This document shows positions 35,088 through 42,484 of a DNA stretch of 64,000 bases, one piece after another. Under the pieces are notes generated by a model. That model was not told the DNA's origin, made no database searches, and saw only the letters and a list, made by a program, of their open reading frames with translations. Origin of the DNA: a virus; the IMG/VR virus record IMGVR_UViG_3300044837_000077, positions 1 through 64,000 of that record; one strand, 5' to 3'. The number at the start of each line of letters is the position of its first letter. Positions within the stretch are counted from its first letter, which is position 1. Position numbers and translations under genes: made by a program.

Positions 35088-35471
35088 GTGGATGAAAGCG
35101 AGGACTTCGGTTCCACCACGTCAGTTCTCATCGAGCGCGCTCCGGGACTTGCCTGGTTGCCGCGAGCATTCAGGCAGCGCCTCACCCCTGCCGCGCTCGC
35201 GAGCGCTATCACCGCGTTATGCATAGCCATCGCGTATGTCATCAACGCGCAGCACGACATACACAACGCGCAGAATGACGTTCACCGGCTCCAGGAGTCC
35301 GTTGCAAGTCTTGAGCAGGATCGAGAGGTTCTGCACAAAATCGACACGCAGCTAGCGGTCATGAACGGTAAAGTAGACACCATTGCGGACGAAGTGGATA
35401 GGCAAAGGCAGTGGCGTGAGCATGTTGAAACGGTGGCCGAAACGCCTTCATATGCGAGGAGACGACGTTGA
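35088..35471 (+). CDS. Membrane-anchored coiled-coil protein of lysis region
   Basis: A 127-residue protein. A membrane helix at about residues 35-52 (AALASAITALCIAIAYVINA) is followed by a coiled coil (DIHNAQNDVHRLQESVASLE...). GTG 35088 is used; ATG is not available nearby. Similar membrane-plus-coil proteins occur near lysis genes. The stop overlaps the next gene's TTG. Confidence 0.6.
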   Translation: MDESEDFGSTTSVLIERAPGLAWLPRAFRQRLTPAALASAITALCIAIAYVINAQHDIHNAQNDVHRLQESVASLEQDREVLHKIDTQLAVMNGKVDTIADEVDRQRQWREHVETVAETPSYARRRR

Positions 35472-35749
35472 CAGACCCCACCAAGGACGACGGGAATGAG
35501 GATTTGAACACCGCGCGTCATCGGGAAATCCTGGACCGCTTGCAGAACAATCGCGAGAAAAGCGCGCAGGAACACGGCGCCATCGTCACCGTCGTAAATG
35601 AGCAGAACCGCGAGACGAGGGCGCATATCGCGAGCGAGGTCGGGGCGGTCTCTAAGGAAATGCGTTTTTTCAAGAACTTCCAGGAGCGGATGCTCAAAGC
35701 GATGAAGCGATTCTTAAACCGCCACGGCATCGGGAGTGATGACATATGA
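35468..35749 (+). CDS. Small helical protein of lysis region
   Basis: A 93-residue, charged, helical protein (HREILDRLQNNREKSAQEHG) without a membrane segment. It uses a TTG start overlapping the preceding stop. The last codons overlap the Rz ATG. Function unknown; conserved order with spanin genes suggests a late role. Confidence 0.5.
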   Translation: MTDPTKDDGNEDLNTARHREILDRLQNNREKSAQEHGAIVTVVNEQNRETRAHIASEVGAVSKEMRFFKNFQERMLKAMKRFLNRHGIGSDDI

Positions 35750-36225
35750 CGCCTCTGCTGTACGCCAAGATTGGGGGCGTCATGATGCTGATCGCGCTGC
35801 TATTCGGCGCCGGCTATCACCTCGGCGGACTCTCGGCGGACGACAAGCTGAATGCGTATAAAACCGCCGTGGAAGCGCAACACGCGGCGCAGTTGCAGGC
35901 CGTCGTCACGACTATGGATGAACACGATCACCAGGCAGCGCTTGAGCGTATGGCGAACCAGAAGGTAATTGACACCTATGACCTACAAAAGAACCTGCCT
36001 CCTATTACTGCTGGCCTCGTTGAGCGCATGCGCCTCGTTGAAGCCGCCGCCGCCTGCGCCGATGATAGTGGACTGCCAAAAACCGGAGCCGTGGCCGGCG
36101 GAGCTCAAGCAGCCAGCGGAATTCCCCGCAGCGATCCAGAAGCTGAACGACTACTACAAGCTGCGCTCGACGCAGCCGATAGGGATTCCGGGCGGCTCAA
36201 CGCCGCCGTGAAGCTCGCGCCGTGA
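35746..36225 (+). CDS. Rz: i-spanin (Rz-like)
   Basis: A 159-residue inner-membrane spanin. Residues about 8-28 form a single N-terminal membrane helix (KIGGVMMLIALLFGAGYHLG), followed by an alpha-helical periplasmic domain (AVEAQHAAQLQAVVTTMDEH). It works with Rz1 to disrupt the outer membrane in the last step of lysis. The Rz1 gene is nested in another frame, the classic layout. Confidence 0.82.
   Translation: MTPLLYAKIGGVMMLIALLFGAGYHLGGLSADDKLNAYKTAVEAQHAAQLQAVVTTMDEHDHQAALERMANQKVIDTYDLQKNLPPITAGLVERMRLVEAAAACADDSGLPKTGAVAGGAQAASGIPRSDPEAERLLQAALDAADRDSGRLNAAVKLAP
35978..36211 (+). CDS. Rz1: o-spanin (Rz1-like lipoprotein), nested in Rz
   Basis: A 77-residue lipoprotein read in a second frame inside Rz. 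MTYKRTCLLLLLASLSACAS shows a signal peptide with lipobox LSAC, then a Pro-rich stretch (LKPPPPAPMIVDCQKPEPWP). ATG 35969 would add three residues. A nested Rz1 implies a host with an outer membrane. Confidence 0.85.
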   Translation: MTYKRTCLLLLLASLSACASLKPPPPAPMIVDCQKPEPWPAELKQPAEFPAAIQKLNDYYKLRSTQPIGIPGGSTPP

Positions 36226-36404
36226 AAGAAACGCGCGCCAGATCGCTCCATTACGGCAATATGTATTACCTGGGTACGGTCGAGGTCGAACGCTGGCACG
36301 CCGCGATCGCCACCATCTGCGCTGCGCGCCTCGTGGCCGAGCGGCGACGCATCTATGTCCGCTTGCCAGAGCCACGTCCCACGGCAATGCAATTGGCGGT
36401 GTAG
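36222..36404 (+). CDS. Small protein after spanins, unknown
   Basis: A 60-residue basic protein with GTG start overlapping the Rz stop. Contains HAAIATICAARLVAERRRIY. No motif recognised. Overlap and codon pattern support it. Confidence 0.4.
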   Translation: MKETRARSLHYGNMYYLGTVEVERWHAAIATICAARLVAERRRIYVRLPEPRPTAMQLAV

Positions 36405-36407
36405 CCC

Positions 36408-36686
36408 GTGCTCGTGCATTTGGATCGCGATCTTGAATTGGATTTTATTCGCGAGTTTGCGGTATGCGGCGAGATGTTCGGCGGCCTGAGCGCCGATGAC
36501 CGGCGCGAACGGATCCGAGTCGCGATCTTCACCCACAAACTCGCGCACGCGCCGTTCAGGGATACCGGCATGAACTACGCCTCGGCGTACCAAAAATGCT
36601 ACGGGCGCCCGATTGAAATGCGTCGCACGCCGCGCAGTGCGCCGCAGCATGTCGCCGTGCCGTCGGAGGAAGACGACAATGAGTAG
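36408..36686 (+). CDS. Small protein, unknown
   Basis: A 92-residue protein. FIREFAVCGEMFGGLSADDR and NYASAYQKCYGRPIEMRRTP look like folded sequence but match no family I know. GTG start four bases after the 36222 gene. Terminal acidic tail. Confidence 0.45.
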   Translation: MLVHLDRDLELDFIREFAVCGEMFGGLSADDRRERIRVAIFTHKLAHAPFRDTGMNYASAYQKCYGRPIEMRRTPRSAPQHVAVPSEEDDNE

Positions 36687-36721
36687 CGCGGCATGCCCGA
36701 TAGACGGAATAACGGAGGCGG

Positions 36722-36901
36722 ATGCAGAGTCTGCTGTCGATGCAGCCGTCATTTCAACAGGTCGATCATTACACGCTGCTCGCATACGCCAGAGCGGAAC
36801 TCAAGCTCCTGCGCGCCGAGACTCGCGATGAGCGATTGGTTCGACTACCAAGCCAAGAAGACCGCGCCAAAGCCATCCCGCAAGCGCAAGCCTCCGGCTA
36901 A
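36722..36901 (+). CDS. Small helical protein, unknown
   Basis: A 59-residue protein starting MQSLLSMQPSFQQVDHYTLL, then AYARAELKLLRAETRDERLV. GGAGG lies 3 bases before the ATG. Its composition is more protein-like than the competing frame from 36679. It overlaps the start of the next gene in another frame. Confidence 0.5.
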   Translation: MQSLLSMQPSFQQVDHYTLLAYARAELKLLRAETRDERLVRLPSQEDRAKAIPQAQASG

Positions 36902-37013
36902 GCCCACGCAAGAATACACACCGAAGGATAACGAGTCGGGGATGAAGGTCGAGGAAGCGGACAGCAGTCCGTCGATGATCCAGCGCATTTTCGGTAAGAG
37001 GCAGGACTGGTAA
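36829..37013 (+). CDS. Small Lys/Pro-rich protein, last late gene
   Basis: A 61-residue basic protein (MSDWFDYQAKKTAPKPSRKR) with an acidic middle and a C-terminal IQRIFGKRQDW amphipathic end. It is the last gene before the late terminator. Function unknown. Confidence 0.5.
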
Positions 37014-37070
37014 AGGCCCAATCTCGATGCGCGGTTTCTTCGTCTTCTTTTACCGCGTGTCGGGCCCTTC

Positions 37071-37108
37071 GGCCCCGCGGTCCTCAACTGGAGGCGGGGC
37101 TGCTTTTT
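37071..37108 (+). terminator. Strong late-operon terminator
   Basis: GGCCCCGC (37071-37078) pairs with GCGGGGC (37094-37100), extended by an inner CCTC/GAGG stem, followed by TGCTTTTT. It ends the rightward late operon just before the convergent glycan island. It may act on both strands. Confidence 0.85.
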
Positions 37109-37120
37109 GCGTCTCCCCGA

Positions 37121-37837
37121 CTAGCGATAATGTTCGCGTATCCATGCATGCTTAATTTTCACTGCGTCCGACCAAGGATCCGAATGGCCGTGCATGATTA
37201 CGATCTTCGCTCTAGAGGGAAGTATCCCGCTTGGCATGATCTCGTTTCGGTACGAGTAGACGCCCTCGAGCATCGTGAACCTGGCCTCATCAGGTCCCAG
37301 GCACGCACCGATCCAGGCCTGATCCGATCCGATGTAGCGTAGCTTTCTCGCCATCGCGGGCGATGTCTTAGGGTCGAACTTCTCCCAAAGCTGCGTCCGC
37401 GTACCGGCACGGTGATAGATCAGCGAGCCGTTGTACGGCGTGCCGCGCGCGGTGTCCCCATAGATCTTGAAGTCCAGGTCGGTCTCGAAGAGATCGGTAA
37501 TCTCCCGGCATATGACGACGTCTAGGTCGATCGAACAGATGCGAGGTCCGAACTGTGCAGCCGCCTCGCGGGAGAACATCTTCAGGCGCCGGTAACAGGA
37601 TGGATATGCCTGACCGTGCGGCGAGAGTACGTTGGCGTGGTCGCTCCACAACTCGATCGTACGCACGGCGGGAACTATGCCTCGCGGATCGTCCGTGACG
37701 CAGACGAGTTCGAAAGGTTTCAGGTAGTGTCGCGTCAGCATAGAGTGCAGCACGTTCACTGTGGCTGCGTCGAATTTCGAGCGGTAGCCGGAAGGCGGTT
37801 TCCATTTGAAGCACACGAAGACCAGATGCTGGCTCAC
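37121..37837 (-). CDS. Glycosyltransferase (GT8-like/phage GT)
   Basis: A 238-residue cytosolic protein with GTG start overlapping the next gene's stop. HLVFVCFKWKPPSGYRSKFD, RHYLKPFELVCVTDDPRGIV, ICSIDLDVVICREITDLFET (DxD at SIDLDVV) and GSDQAWIGACLG are characteristic of a GT-A family common in phages and rhizobial/beta-proteobacterial polysaccharide loci. Sugar donor and acceptor are unknown. Last gene in a five-gene leftward block. Confidence 0.75.
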   Translation of the reverse strand: MSQHLVFVCFKWKPPSGYRSKFDAATVNVLHSMLTRHYLKPFELVCVTDDPRGIVPAVRTIELWSDHANVLSPHGQAYPSCYRRLKMFSREAAAQFGPRICSIDLDVVICREITDLFETDLDFKIYGDTARGTPYNGSLIYHRAGTRTQLWEKFDPKTSPAMARKLRYIGSDQAWIGACLGPDEARFTMLEGVYSYRNEIMPSGILPSRAKIVIMHGHSDPWSDAVKIKHAWIREHYR

Positions 37838-38565
37838 GGGTAGATCCTGCGATACGGGAACGACAGGGCGAGCGGTTTCCAGTTCTTGACGCCCGCACGC
37901 TCGGCCTTGACGCGTCGGATGCCGACCTTGTCCTCCGGCTGCTTTCGCAGATAGTGGGTCGTGGATGCATCGGCTTGAGTCTCGCGCGGCACGCGAACGA
38001 GGTGCTCTGGAAGCGTGATGAAGTCTGTGCAGACGTCGCGCAGACGGTCTCGAAAGTCGGCATCGGTCCCATAGAAGCCGGCGAAGCGCTCGTCGTAACC
38101 GCCGGTGCGCCAGTACATCTGCTTGGTCACGCCCCACGAGTTCGGGTGGGGTTTATAGGGCGTCGTCTCGATCAGTCCGTCCTGCGTGCGCTCGAGGGTG
38201 GTGCGCGCAAACCGATAGACGTAGTCCTTTCGAAGTTTGTGCATGACCAGGCGCGCGACGGTGTCCTGCGGGATCAGATGATCGATGTCGGTCAGCAGCA
38301 GCCAGGGCGTCTCAGCGTGATGTGCCGCGATGTTGCGGGCGGCGTCCTGGTTCCAGCGCACATCGACACCGATCTTGAAGATGGCCAGCGGGCAGCCGAT
38401 GTCCCACCCCTTGGCATCGCCGTCCGGCGAGCCGTCGTCCACCACAATCACGGCTATTCTGGACAGCACATCATGGCTCATTGATCTGATACGCTCGAAC
38501 TGCAGTTCGAGTTGGCCGGCGTTGCGATAATAAGGCAGACAGATCGTCAGGGTTCGCTTTGCCAT
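37834..38565 (-). CDS. Family 2-type glycosyltransferase
   Basis: A 243-residue GT-A protein. TLTICLPYYRNAGQLELQFE is the start, VIVVDDGSPDGDA holds the nucleotide-binding Asp residues, ETPWLLLTDIDHLIPQDTVA the DxD-like TDID, and GGYDERFAGFYGTDADFRDR the acceptor-side motif. The nearest start with sense is ATG 38565, overlapping the previous gene's end by 19 bases. Confidence 0.82.
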   Translation of the reverse strand: MAKRTLTICLPYYRNAGQLELQFERIRSMSHDVLSRIAVIVVDDGSPDGDAKGWDIGCPLAIFKIGVDVRWNQDAARNIAAHHAETPWLLLTDIDHLIPQDTVARLVMHKLRKDYVYRFARTTLERTQDGLIETTPYKPHPNSWGVTKQMYWRTGGYDERFAGFYGTDADFRDRLRDVCTDFITLPEHLVRVPRETQADASTTHYLRKQPEDKVGIRRVKAERAGVKNWKPLALSFPYRRIYP

Positions 38566-39167
38566 GCTGTCTTCAGGCCTTCTCGGTCGATCTTGTTGAA
38601 ACACCGGACGCTCGACGCGCCGTACATCCACACCTCGATGCCGGCGCTGCGCAGCTGCGTCGCGGCGGTATCGTACTGCTTCGACCACTCGGCGATCTTG
38701 GCGGGCTTCGAGCCGCCGCCGTTCTTCCAGGCGTAGTCTGGGAACCAATGTCGTTCGCCTTTAGGGCCCGGCCGGGAGTCCAGGCCGACGAGGTAGAGAC
38801 GGCGCGGGCGCAGCAGGTAGGCTAAATTTAGGGCGCAGAAGCCGGAGTGGGTGCCGTTGAGCGTGTCCGGCGTGACTGATAGCGTCGTCGAGGTGTGATC
38901 GCAGTCGAACGCGGTCACGCGAGGCACGTCCTGCCATCTGACGATATTGCGCAGCGTCGAGCGCCGTAGCCATAGCGACTTGCCAAACTTCACGACCCGC
39001 GCGAAACGAGCCTCGACCCACATCCGGTCCATGCTGACGACGAAGTCAACGCGAGGTGCGTAGATTGCCGCGTCGTTCACCGCGATGACCTTACCCGGCA
39101 GCCAGTGCAGGTCAACGCCCGACGCCGACCAGCCGCCCGCCAGGAGCGTGATCGCGCTCGCGCTCAC
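38547..39167 (-). CDS. DUF115/MptE-like Rossmann protein (paralogue of 13001)
   Basis: A 206-residue protein. ITLLAGGWSASGVDLHWLPG, KVIAVNDAAIYAPRVDFVVS, GTHSGFCALNLAYLLRPRRL and YLVGLDSRPGP parallel the neck-operon protein at 13001 (VLASGPSMA, VIAVND, NSGYAATHLA, IVLCGFD). GTG start overlaps the upstream stop. It is probably a surface-sugar modifying enzyme; the reaction is not established. Confidence 0.68.
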   Translation of the reverse strand: MSASAITLLAGGWSASGVDLHWLPGKVIAVNDAAIYAPRVDFVVSMDRMWVEARFARVVKFGKSLWLRRSTLRNIVRWQDVPRVTAFDCDHTSTTLSVTPDTLNGTHSGFCALNLAYLLRPRRLYLVGLDSRPGPKGERHWFPDYAWKNGGGSKPAKIAEWSKQYDTAATQLRSAGIEVWMYGASSVRCFNKIDREGLKTAWQSEP

Positions 39168-39787
39168 GCGCGAAACCAGAAGGTGCTGAACTTCGGACCG
39201 TGGTAAATCACGCGCGCCTGGGCGAACGTGCGCTCGAGTAAATGCGCCCACTCTGGACGATCGCGTCGCACATCGACGATCAATTGCGTCTGTCCGCGGA
39301 TGACACAGCCGATAACTAAGTCGAGATAGGTTTCGGGCGGGTAGTGAAAGCACCAGCTCTTGAGGGAGATCACCAGATCGAAAAAGCTCGGCGCTGTCGG
39401 GTGCACATGCCCGGCGTCGATCGAGCGCACGTCGCGCACGCCATTGAGGTGTAGAAAATCGCGCGCGACGTCGAAATTCGAGAATGTTTGCGAGTGCCGC
39501 ACCATCCGAGGCTCGTCGTGCGTCCCGTCGAGCAGCGTGACCGAGCAATCGCCACCATAATGATGATTGAGCAGCACATTGATACCACCCATTCCGCCGC
39601 CGATGTCCAAGATGGCGTCGCACTGCTCAGGCAGATACGGCTCGAAGCACGCAAATTCGCTTGCCAGCATGTCGGCGTAACGTCCGCACCAGATCGCGGG
39701 ATCATCCTTCATGTCATCGATCGCGCCTCGCTGGGCCACCAGATATGGGTACACGGTCTCGGATATCACGAGCGATGGCGGGCTCAT
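39164..39787 (-). CDS. SAM-dependent methyltransferase (sugar-type)
   Basis: A 207-residue Rossmann methyltransferase. CDAILDIGGGMGGINVLLNH is the SAM-binding motif I, then VTLLDGTHDEPRMVRHSQTF and FFDLVISLKSWCFHYPPETY. Similar enzymes appear with phage glycosyltransferases and are annotated as putative sugar O-methyltransferases. ATGA overlap with the gene upstream. Confidence 0.78.
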   Translation of the reverse strand: MSPPSLVISETVYPYLVAQRGAIDDMKDDPAIWCGRYADMLASEFACFEPYLPEQCDAILDIGGGMGGINVLLNHHYGGDCSVTLLDGTHDEPRMVRHSQTFSNFDVARDFLHLNGVRDVRSIDAGHVHPTAPSFFDLVISLKSWCFHYPPETYLDLVIGCVIRGQTQLIVDVRRDRPEWAHLLERTFAQARVIYHGPKFSTFWFRA

Positions 39788-40968
39788 TTCACCGCCCAGA
39801 TATTCACGTTCTTCTTGACTTCGCTACGCGCGATCGTCCAGCCGACGTTTTTCAGCTTTTCAATCCATTGATCGGGACTTAAAAGGCAAATATGCGCATT
39901 GCGCCCGTCGGGGAGTACGGCGCGAGCGGGCTTAACGCTGATCGAGAAGTACGCCCCCTTGCCGGTCAGCCGCCAGATGTGGTCGAGCACGGCGTCGAGC
40001 TTCTCCGGTTCAACGTGTTCGAGGACGTCTGAGCAGACCAAGAGATCGCACGGCTTGGGCATCCCGGCCCGGTCGGGGATGCCGGGATCGTAGCCCGAGA
40101 CGCGGCGCGGCGGACTGCGCTTCGCCATCGCGTCGCTGAGCGTGTTTCTGCCGCAGCCGTAATCGAGGATAGTCTTCGCATCGAGCTCGGCCGAGTACGC
40201 ATCCACGGCTTCGACGTGCGTCGCGCCATCTGTGCCCCATCGCGTGCTGGCGTGCAGCGTGGTGATCTGCGCCCTATAATCGGTGCTCGTCAGGTCGTCG
40301 AGCGAATACCGGTACGCCCCAGCGTGGCGCATGAACATGCCAATGTGCCCGAGATCGAGCGCGTGGATGCCCTTCTTCGACAGCCGCCAGGCGAGCACCG
40401 TTGCGGCGGCGCCCAGGCATAGCAGGACACGCGCGCTCGTCTTGCCGATCTCTTCCTCGATGCGGTCGATCTCGGCGTAAGCGTGCTGACGCGGGCCGGT
40501 CACCTCTCGCACCGACTTCGCTTGATCGCCGATCATCTCCGTCGTGATCGATTTCTTGTCGCCAACGACAAGGACGACGTCCTGATCTCGCCACAGCGCC
40601 CAGACGCCCTCCCAGTAGGCCGGCGTATCGATCCACGGCGCATTGTCCGGCCGCGTGATGAAGCTAGACCAGTAGGCACGCTTGTCCTGCGCAAGCAGCG
40701 ACGCGAACTTGGGCTCCGTGTACTTGATCCAACTCTCGCGCCGGGGCGCGTCCGGGTGAAACGGGTTCGGTATGCCGACCATGCACCCGTCGTCTTCGGC
40801 CTGGAGGACCGTCTGCAGCTCGCGTGCGAGTTTCGGATCCGGCCGCTGGCTGGTGCAGCCGCCGCCCACGGCGCAGCGCCACTCGCCGTCGCCAAATCTG
40901 GCGATCGACTTGACCGAGCAGTTGGCGAGCGTCGCCTCTTCGCTCATGATCTGTGGATATCGCTTCAT
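39784..40968 (-). CDS. GT-D glycosyltransferase fused to methyltransferase
   Basis: A 394-residue two-domain enzyme. Residues 1-225 are GT-D-like: SIARFGDGEWRC, YWSSFITRPDNAPW, ARVLLCLGAAATVLAWRLSK, GIHALDLGHIGMFMR. Residues 260-394 are a class I methyltransferase: KTILDYGCGRNTLSDAMAKR, VSGYDPGI, CDLLVCSDVLEHVEPEKLDA. Coupling of glycosyl transfer and methylation suggests a capped or terminal methylated sugar. It overlaps the upstream gene (ATGA). First enzyme of the leftward block. Confidence 0.82.
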   Translation of the reverse strand: MKRYPQIMSEEATLANCSVKSIARFGDGEWRCAVGGGCTSQRPDPKLARELQTVLQAEDDGCMVGIPNPFHPDAPRRESWIKYTEPKFASLLAQDKRAYWSSFITRPDNAPWIDTPAYWEGVWALWRDQDVVLVVGDKKSITTEMIGDQAKSVREVTGPRQHAYAEIDRIEEEIGKTSARVLLCLGAAATVLAWRLSKKGIHALDLGHIGMFMRHAGAYRYSLDDLTSTDYRAQITTLHASTRWGTDGATHVEAVDAYSAELDAKTILDYGCGRNTLSDAMAKRSPPRRVSGYDPGIPDRAGMPKPCDLLVCSDVLEHVEPEKLDAVLDHIWRLTGKGAYFSISVKPARAVLPDGRNAHICLLSPDQWIEKLKNVGWTIARSEVKKNVNIWAVK

Positions 40969-41165
40969 CAGGTTGTGTCCGTCAGGATGACAAGCAGGGC
41001 GAGATGGCAGAAGCGTCGTACCTCATCCTCGTCAGGCGGCGGTTTGAGCGTTCCCTTCTTCCACGCCACGTAGCGTTCGATGTCCTGGCGCCCGAAACCC
41101 CAGGCGTCGAGCTCGTCGACGTGGCACGTCAGGGCGTAGTCGATCGGCGGTCTGGGGAGCGTCAC
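40968..41165 (-). CDS. Small protein upstream of glycan genes
   Basis: A 65-residue protein starting with GTG, overlapping both neighbours. DYALTCHVDELDAWGFGRQD then IERYVAWKKGTLKPPPDEDE is well composed. Function unknown. Confidence 0.5.
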   Translation of the reverse strand: MTLPRPPIDYALTCHVDELDAWGFGRQDIERYVAWKKGTLKPPPDEDEVRRFCHLALLVILTDTT

Positions 41166-41290
41166 GATCGTTTGACGACCCGCCGGGACAACGGATCGCG
41201 CACTGTCACCGGCATCTGCTTGCCCGGAGTCAGCCTATTCGAAAGGGCGGCTCGCTTGTGTTTCGGTTTTGATTTCTGTTTCGCGGCCAT
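41162..41290 (-). CDS. Short basic protein
   Basis: A 42-residue Lys/Arg-rich protein (MAAKQKSKPKHKRAALSNRL) with a GAGGA ribosome site 7 bases upstream of ATG 41290; ATG 41317 is an alternative overlapping the upstream stop. Possibly nucleic-acid binding; unknown. Confidence 0.45.
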   Translation of the reverse strand: MAAKQKSKPKHKRAALSNRLTPGKQMPVTVRDPLSRRVVKRS

Positions 41291-41313
41291 CGTGTGTCCT
41301 CGTGGGGTGAGAT

Positions 41314-41715
41314 TCATAGCGACTTCTTCAGCAATCCATCGATGTCCGGCGGTGCCGGCGGCGGCATGTAGGCATGCGCCGCCAGGAACCGGGCAGCGTC
41401 GTCCCACAACGCGTCATGAGCCGCGTCGTCGGACTGGATCGTGACAGCCTGGTAGCGGACCAACAGGTTGATCGCCTCGGTCAGTCTCTGCAGCGTAGGA
41501 TTAGCCTGGTCGGTCGGTTGACTGGTCGTCTCTCCCGTGAATGCCGCCGCCTCGTCGACCTCGGCCTGCGAGCAGTGCAGGATCTGCGCGGCCGCGGCTA
41601 GGAAGTCGCCCTCGCGCTCTTGGCTGTCGCCGTAGATCGTGATCTCGGTCAGGCCGGCGACGGTGAACAGCGGGTTGTCCTGCCGGAGTTTCACCATCCT
41701 CTCTTTGAGCGTCAC
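41314..41715 (-). CDS. Helical protein, unknown
   Basis: A 133-residue protein starting GTG after GGAGAA. LKERMVKLRQDNPLFTVAGL and LQRLTEAINLLVRYQAVTIQ suggest a helical fold. No recognised family. Upstream gene of the small-protein group that leads into the glycan island. Confidence 0.5.
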   Translation of the reverse strand: MTLKERMVKLRQDNPLFTVAGLTEITIYGDSQEREGDFLAAAAQILHCSQAEVDEAAAFTGETTSQPTDQANPTLQRLTEAINLLVRYQAVTIQSDDAAHDALWDDAARFLAAHAYMPPPAPPDIDGLLKKSL

Positions 41716-41809
41716 GTCGTCTTCTCCCGTGCACCATCGCTGTGTCCGGTTAGTGCTATGGAATAGCAGAAAGTGACCGTGAGTTTAGTAGCTAACGCAG
41801 CCGCTAGAT

Positions 41810-41995
41810 TTACAGAAGAGTTAGCCCTAACCAGGCGAGAACGCCGAGCGCAATGGCGACGAGCCACAGGTCCCAACGGAATATGAGACGTCGCGACACT
41901 TTCGCGTCGCTGGTGCATTGAGGGCATGCCGTCGCTTCGGCGCTGAGGTCGCCGCCGCATTCCTTGCATTTGAGCACCGCGACTCTCCCTGTCAT
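41810..41995 (-). CDS. Zinc-ribbon membrane protein
   Basis: A 61-residue protein with a zinc ribbon (CKECGGDLSAEATACPQC) followed by a membrane helix (WDLWLVAIALGVLAWLGLTL). Such double-domain small proteins are common and of unknown role. Nearest gene to attP on the late side. Confidence 0.6.
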   Translation of the reverse strand: MTGRVAVLKCKECGGDLSAEATACPQCTSDAKVSRRLIFRWDLWLVAIALGVLAWLGLTLL

Positions 41996-42065
41996 TGCGA
42001 TGCGGCACTGTAGTCGAGACGCGAGTCAGGGTGTCCATGCTTTGACTTAAGGGTGGGCTAAAAAG

Positions 42066-42299
42066 CTTTGGAATATTACGAACATAGTTCCATGTGGAAC
42101 AACGGCTTACCTGATCGCCAGCTCCAAAAATATTCCAAACCGCGACACCATCATTCGTCAGCCAATTCAGCAGCTTACGCGCGAGAGAACGCCTCCCTAC
42201 GAACCAGGAGGCCGGGAGTTCGAATCTCTCCGGGCGCACCATATTTCGCTCACCCGTTTGGAATATTTTCATATCTTTGGAATATCCGAACCTAGTTCC
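42066..42299. other. attP: attP region with integrase arm-type sites
   Basis: Repeated TTTGGAATATT elements flank the tRNA-like core: 42066-42091 (CTTTGGAATATTACGAACAT, then AGTTCC), 42275-42299 (CTTTGGAATATCCGAACC, then TAGTTCC), 42256-42267 (GTTTGGAATATT) and its exact inverse at 42129-42140 (AATATTCCAAAC). They are likely arm-binding sites for the integrase just to the right. The region is more AT-rich than its surroundings, as is usual for attP. Confidence 0.75.
42197..42241 (+). other. attP core: 3' half of tRNA-Arg(ACG)
   Basis: CTACGAA is a complete anticodon loop with anticodon ACG. It is followed by CCAGG (3' anticodon stem), the variable loop, a T arm (GGGAG-TTCGAAT-CTCTC), the acceptor strand CGGGCGC, A and CCA. 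The 5' half is missing: upstream sequence CGCCTCC cannot pair as an anticodon stem with CCAGG. So the phage carries the 3' half that restores the host tRNA gene after integration. The host site is predicted to be a tRNA-Arg(ACG) gene with 5' acceptor GCGCCCG. Confidence 0.85.
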
Positions 42300-42484
42300 C
42301 GCTCGATGTCCTCGATGATTGTCGGGTCACTCAGAGCGCCGTTCCGTTCATCGGAGGCCGCCTCCGCCCAGCGCAAATCTGGAAGCGCCCGTCGCAATAG
42401 CTCCCGCAACCGCGTGTAAGCTTCCGCCTCGACGTAGTCCCAGAACGGCTCAGTATCTTTGCCTTTGACAAATGGATCTTCCAT
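42269..42484 (-). CDS. Small protein coupled to integrase
   Basis: A 71-residue acidic helical protein (AEAYTRLRELLRRALPDLRW). Its ATG overlaps the integrase stop (TAATG). Its 3' end runs into the attP arm site 42275-42299, so coding and attachment sequence overlap. Role unknown; possibly linked with integration or excision. Confidence 0.55.
   Translation of the reverse strand: MEDPFVKGKDTEPFWDYVEAEAYTRLRELLRRALPDLRWAEAASDERNGALSDPTIIEDIERELGSDIPKI

Noticed and set aside
36679-36831. 50-residue frame MSSAACPIDGITEA
   Set aside because: Composition looks like an out-of-frame product, and the 36722 frame on the same stretch is better.
41712-42272. Leftward frame containing RPERFELPASWFVG
   Set aside because: This peptide is the classic false translation of a tRNA 3' half. 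The sequence is the attP tRNA-Arg segment, not a gene.
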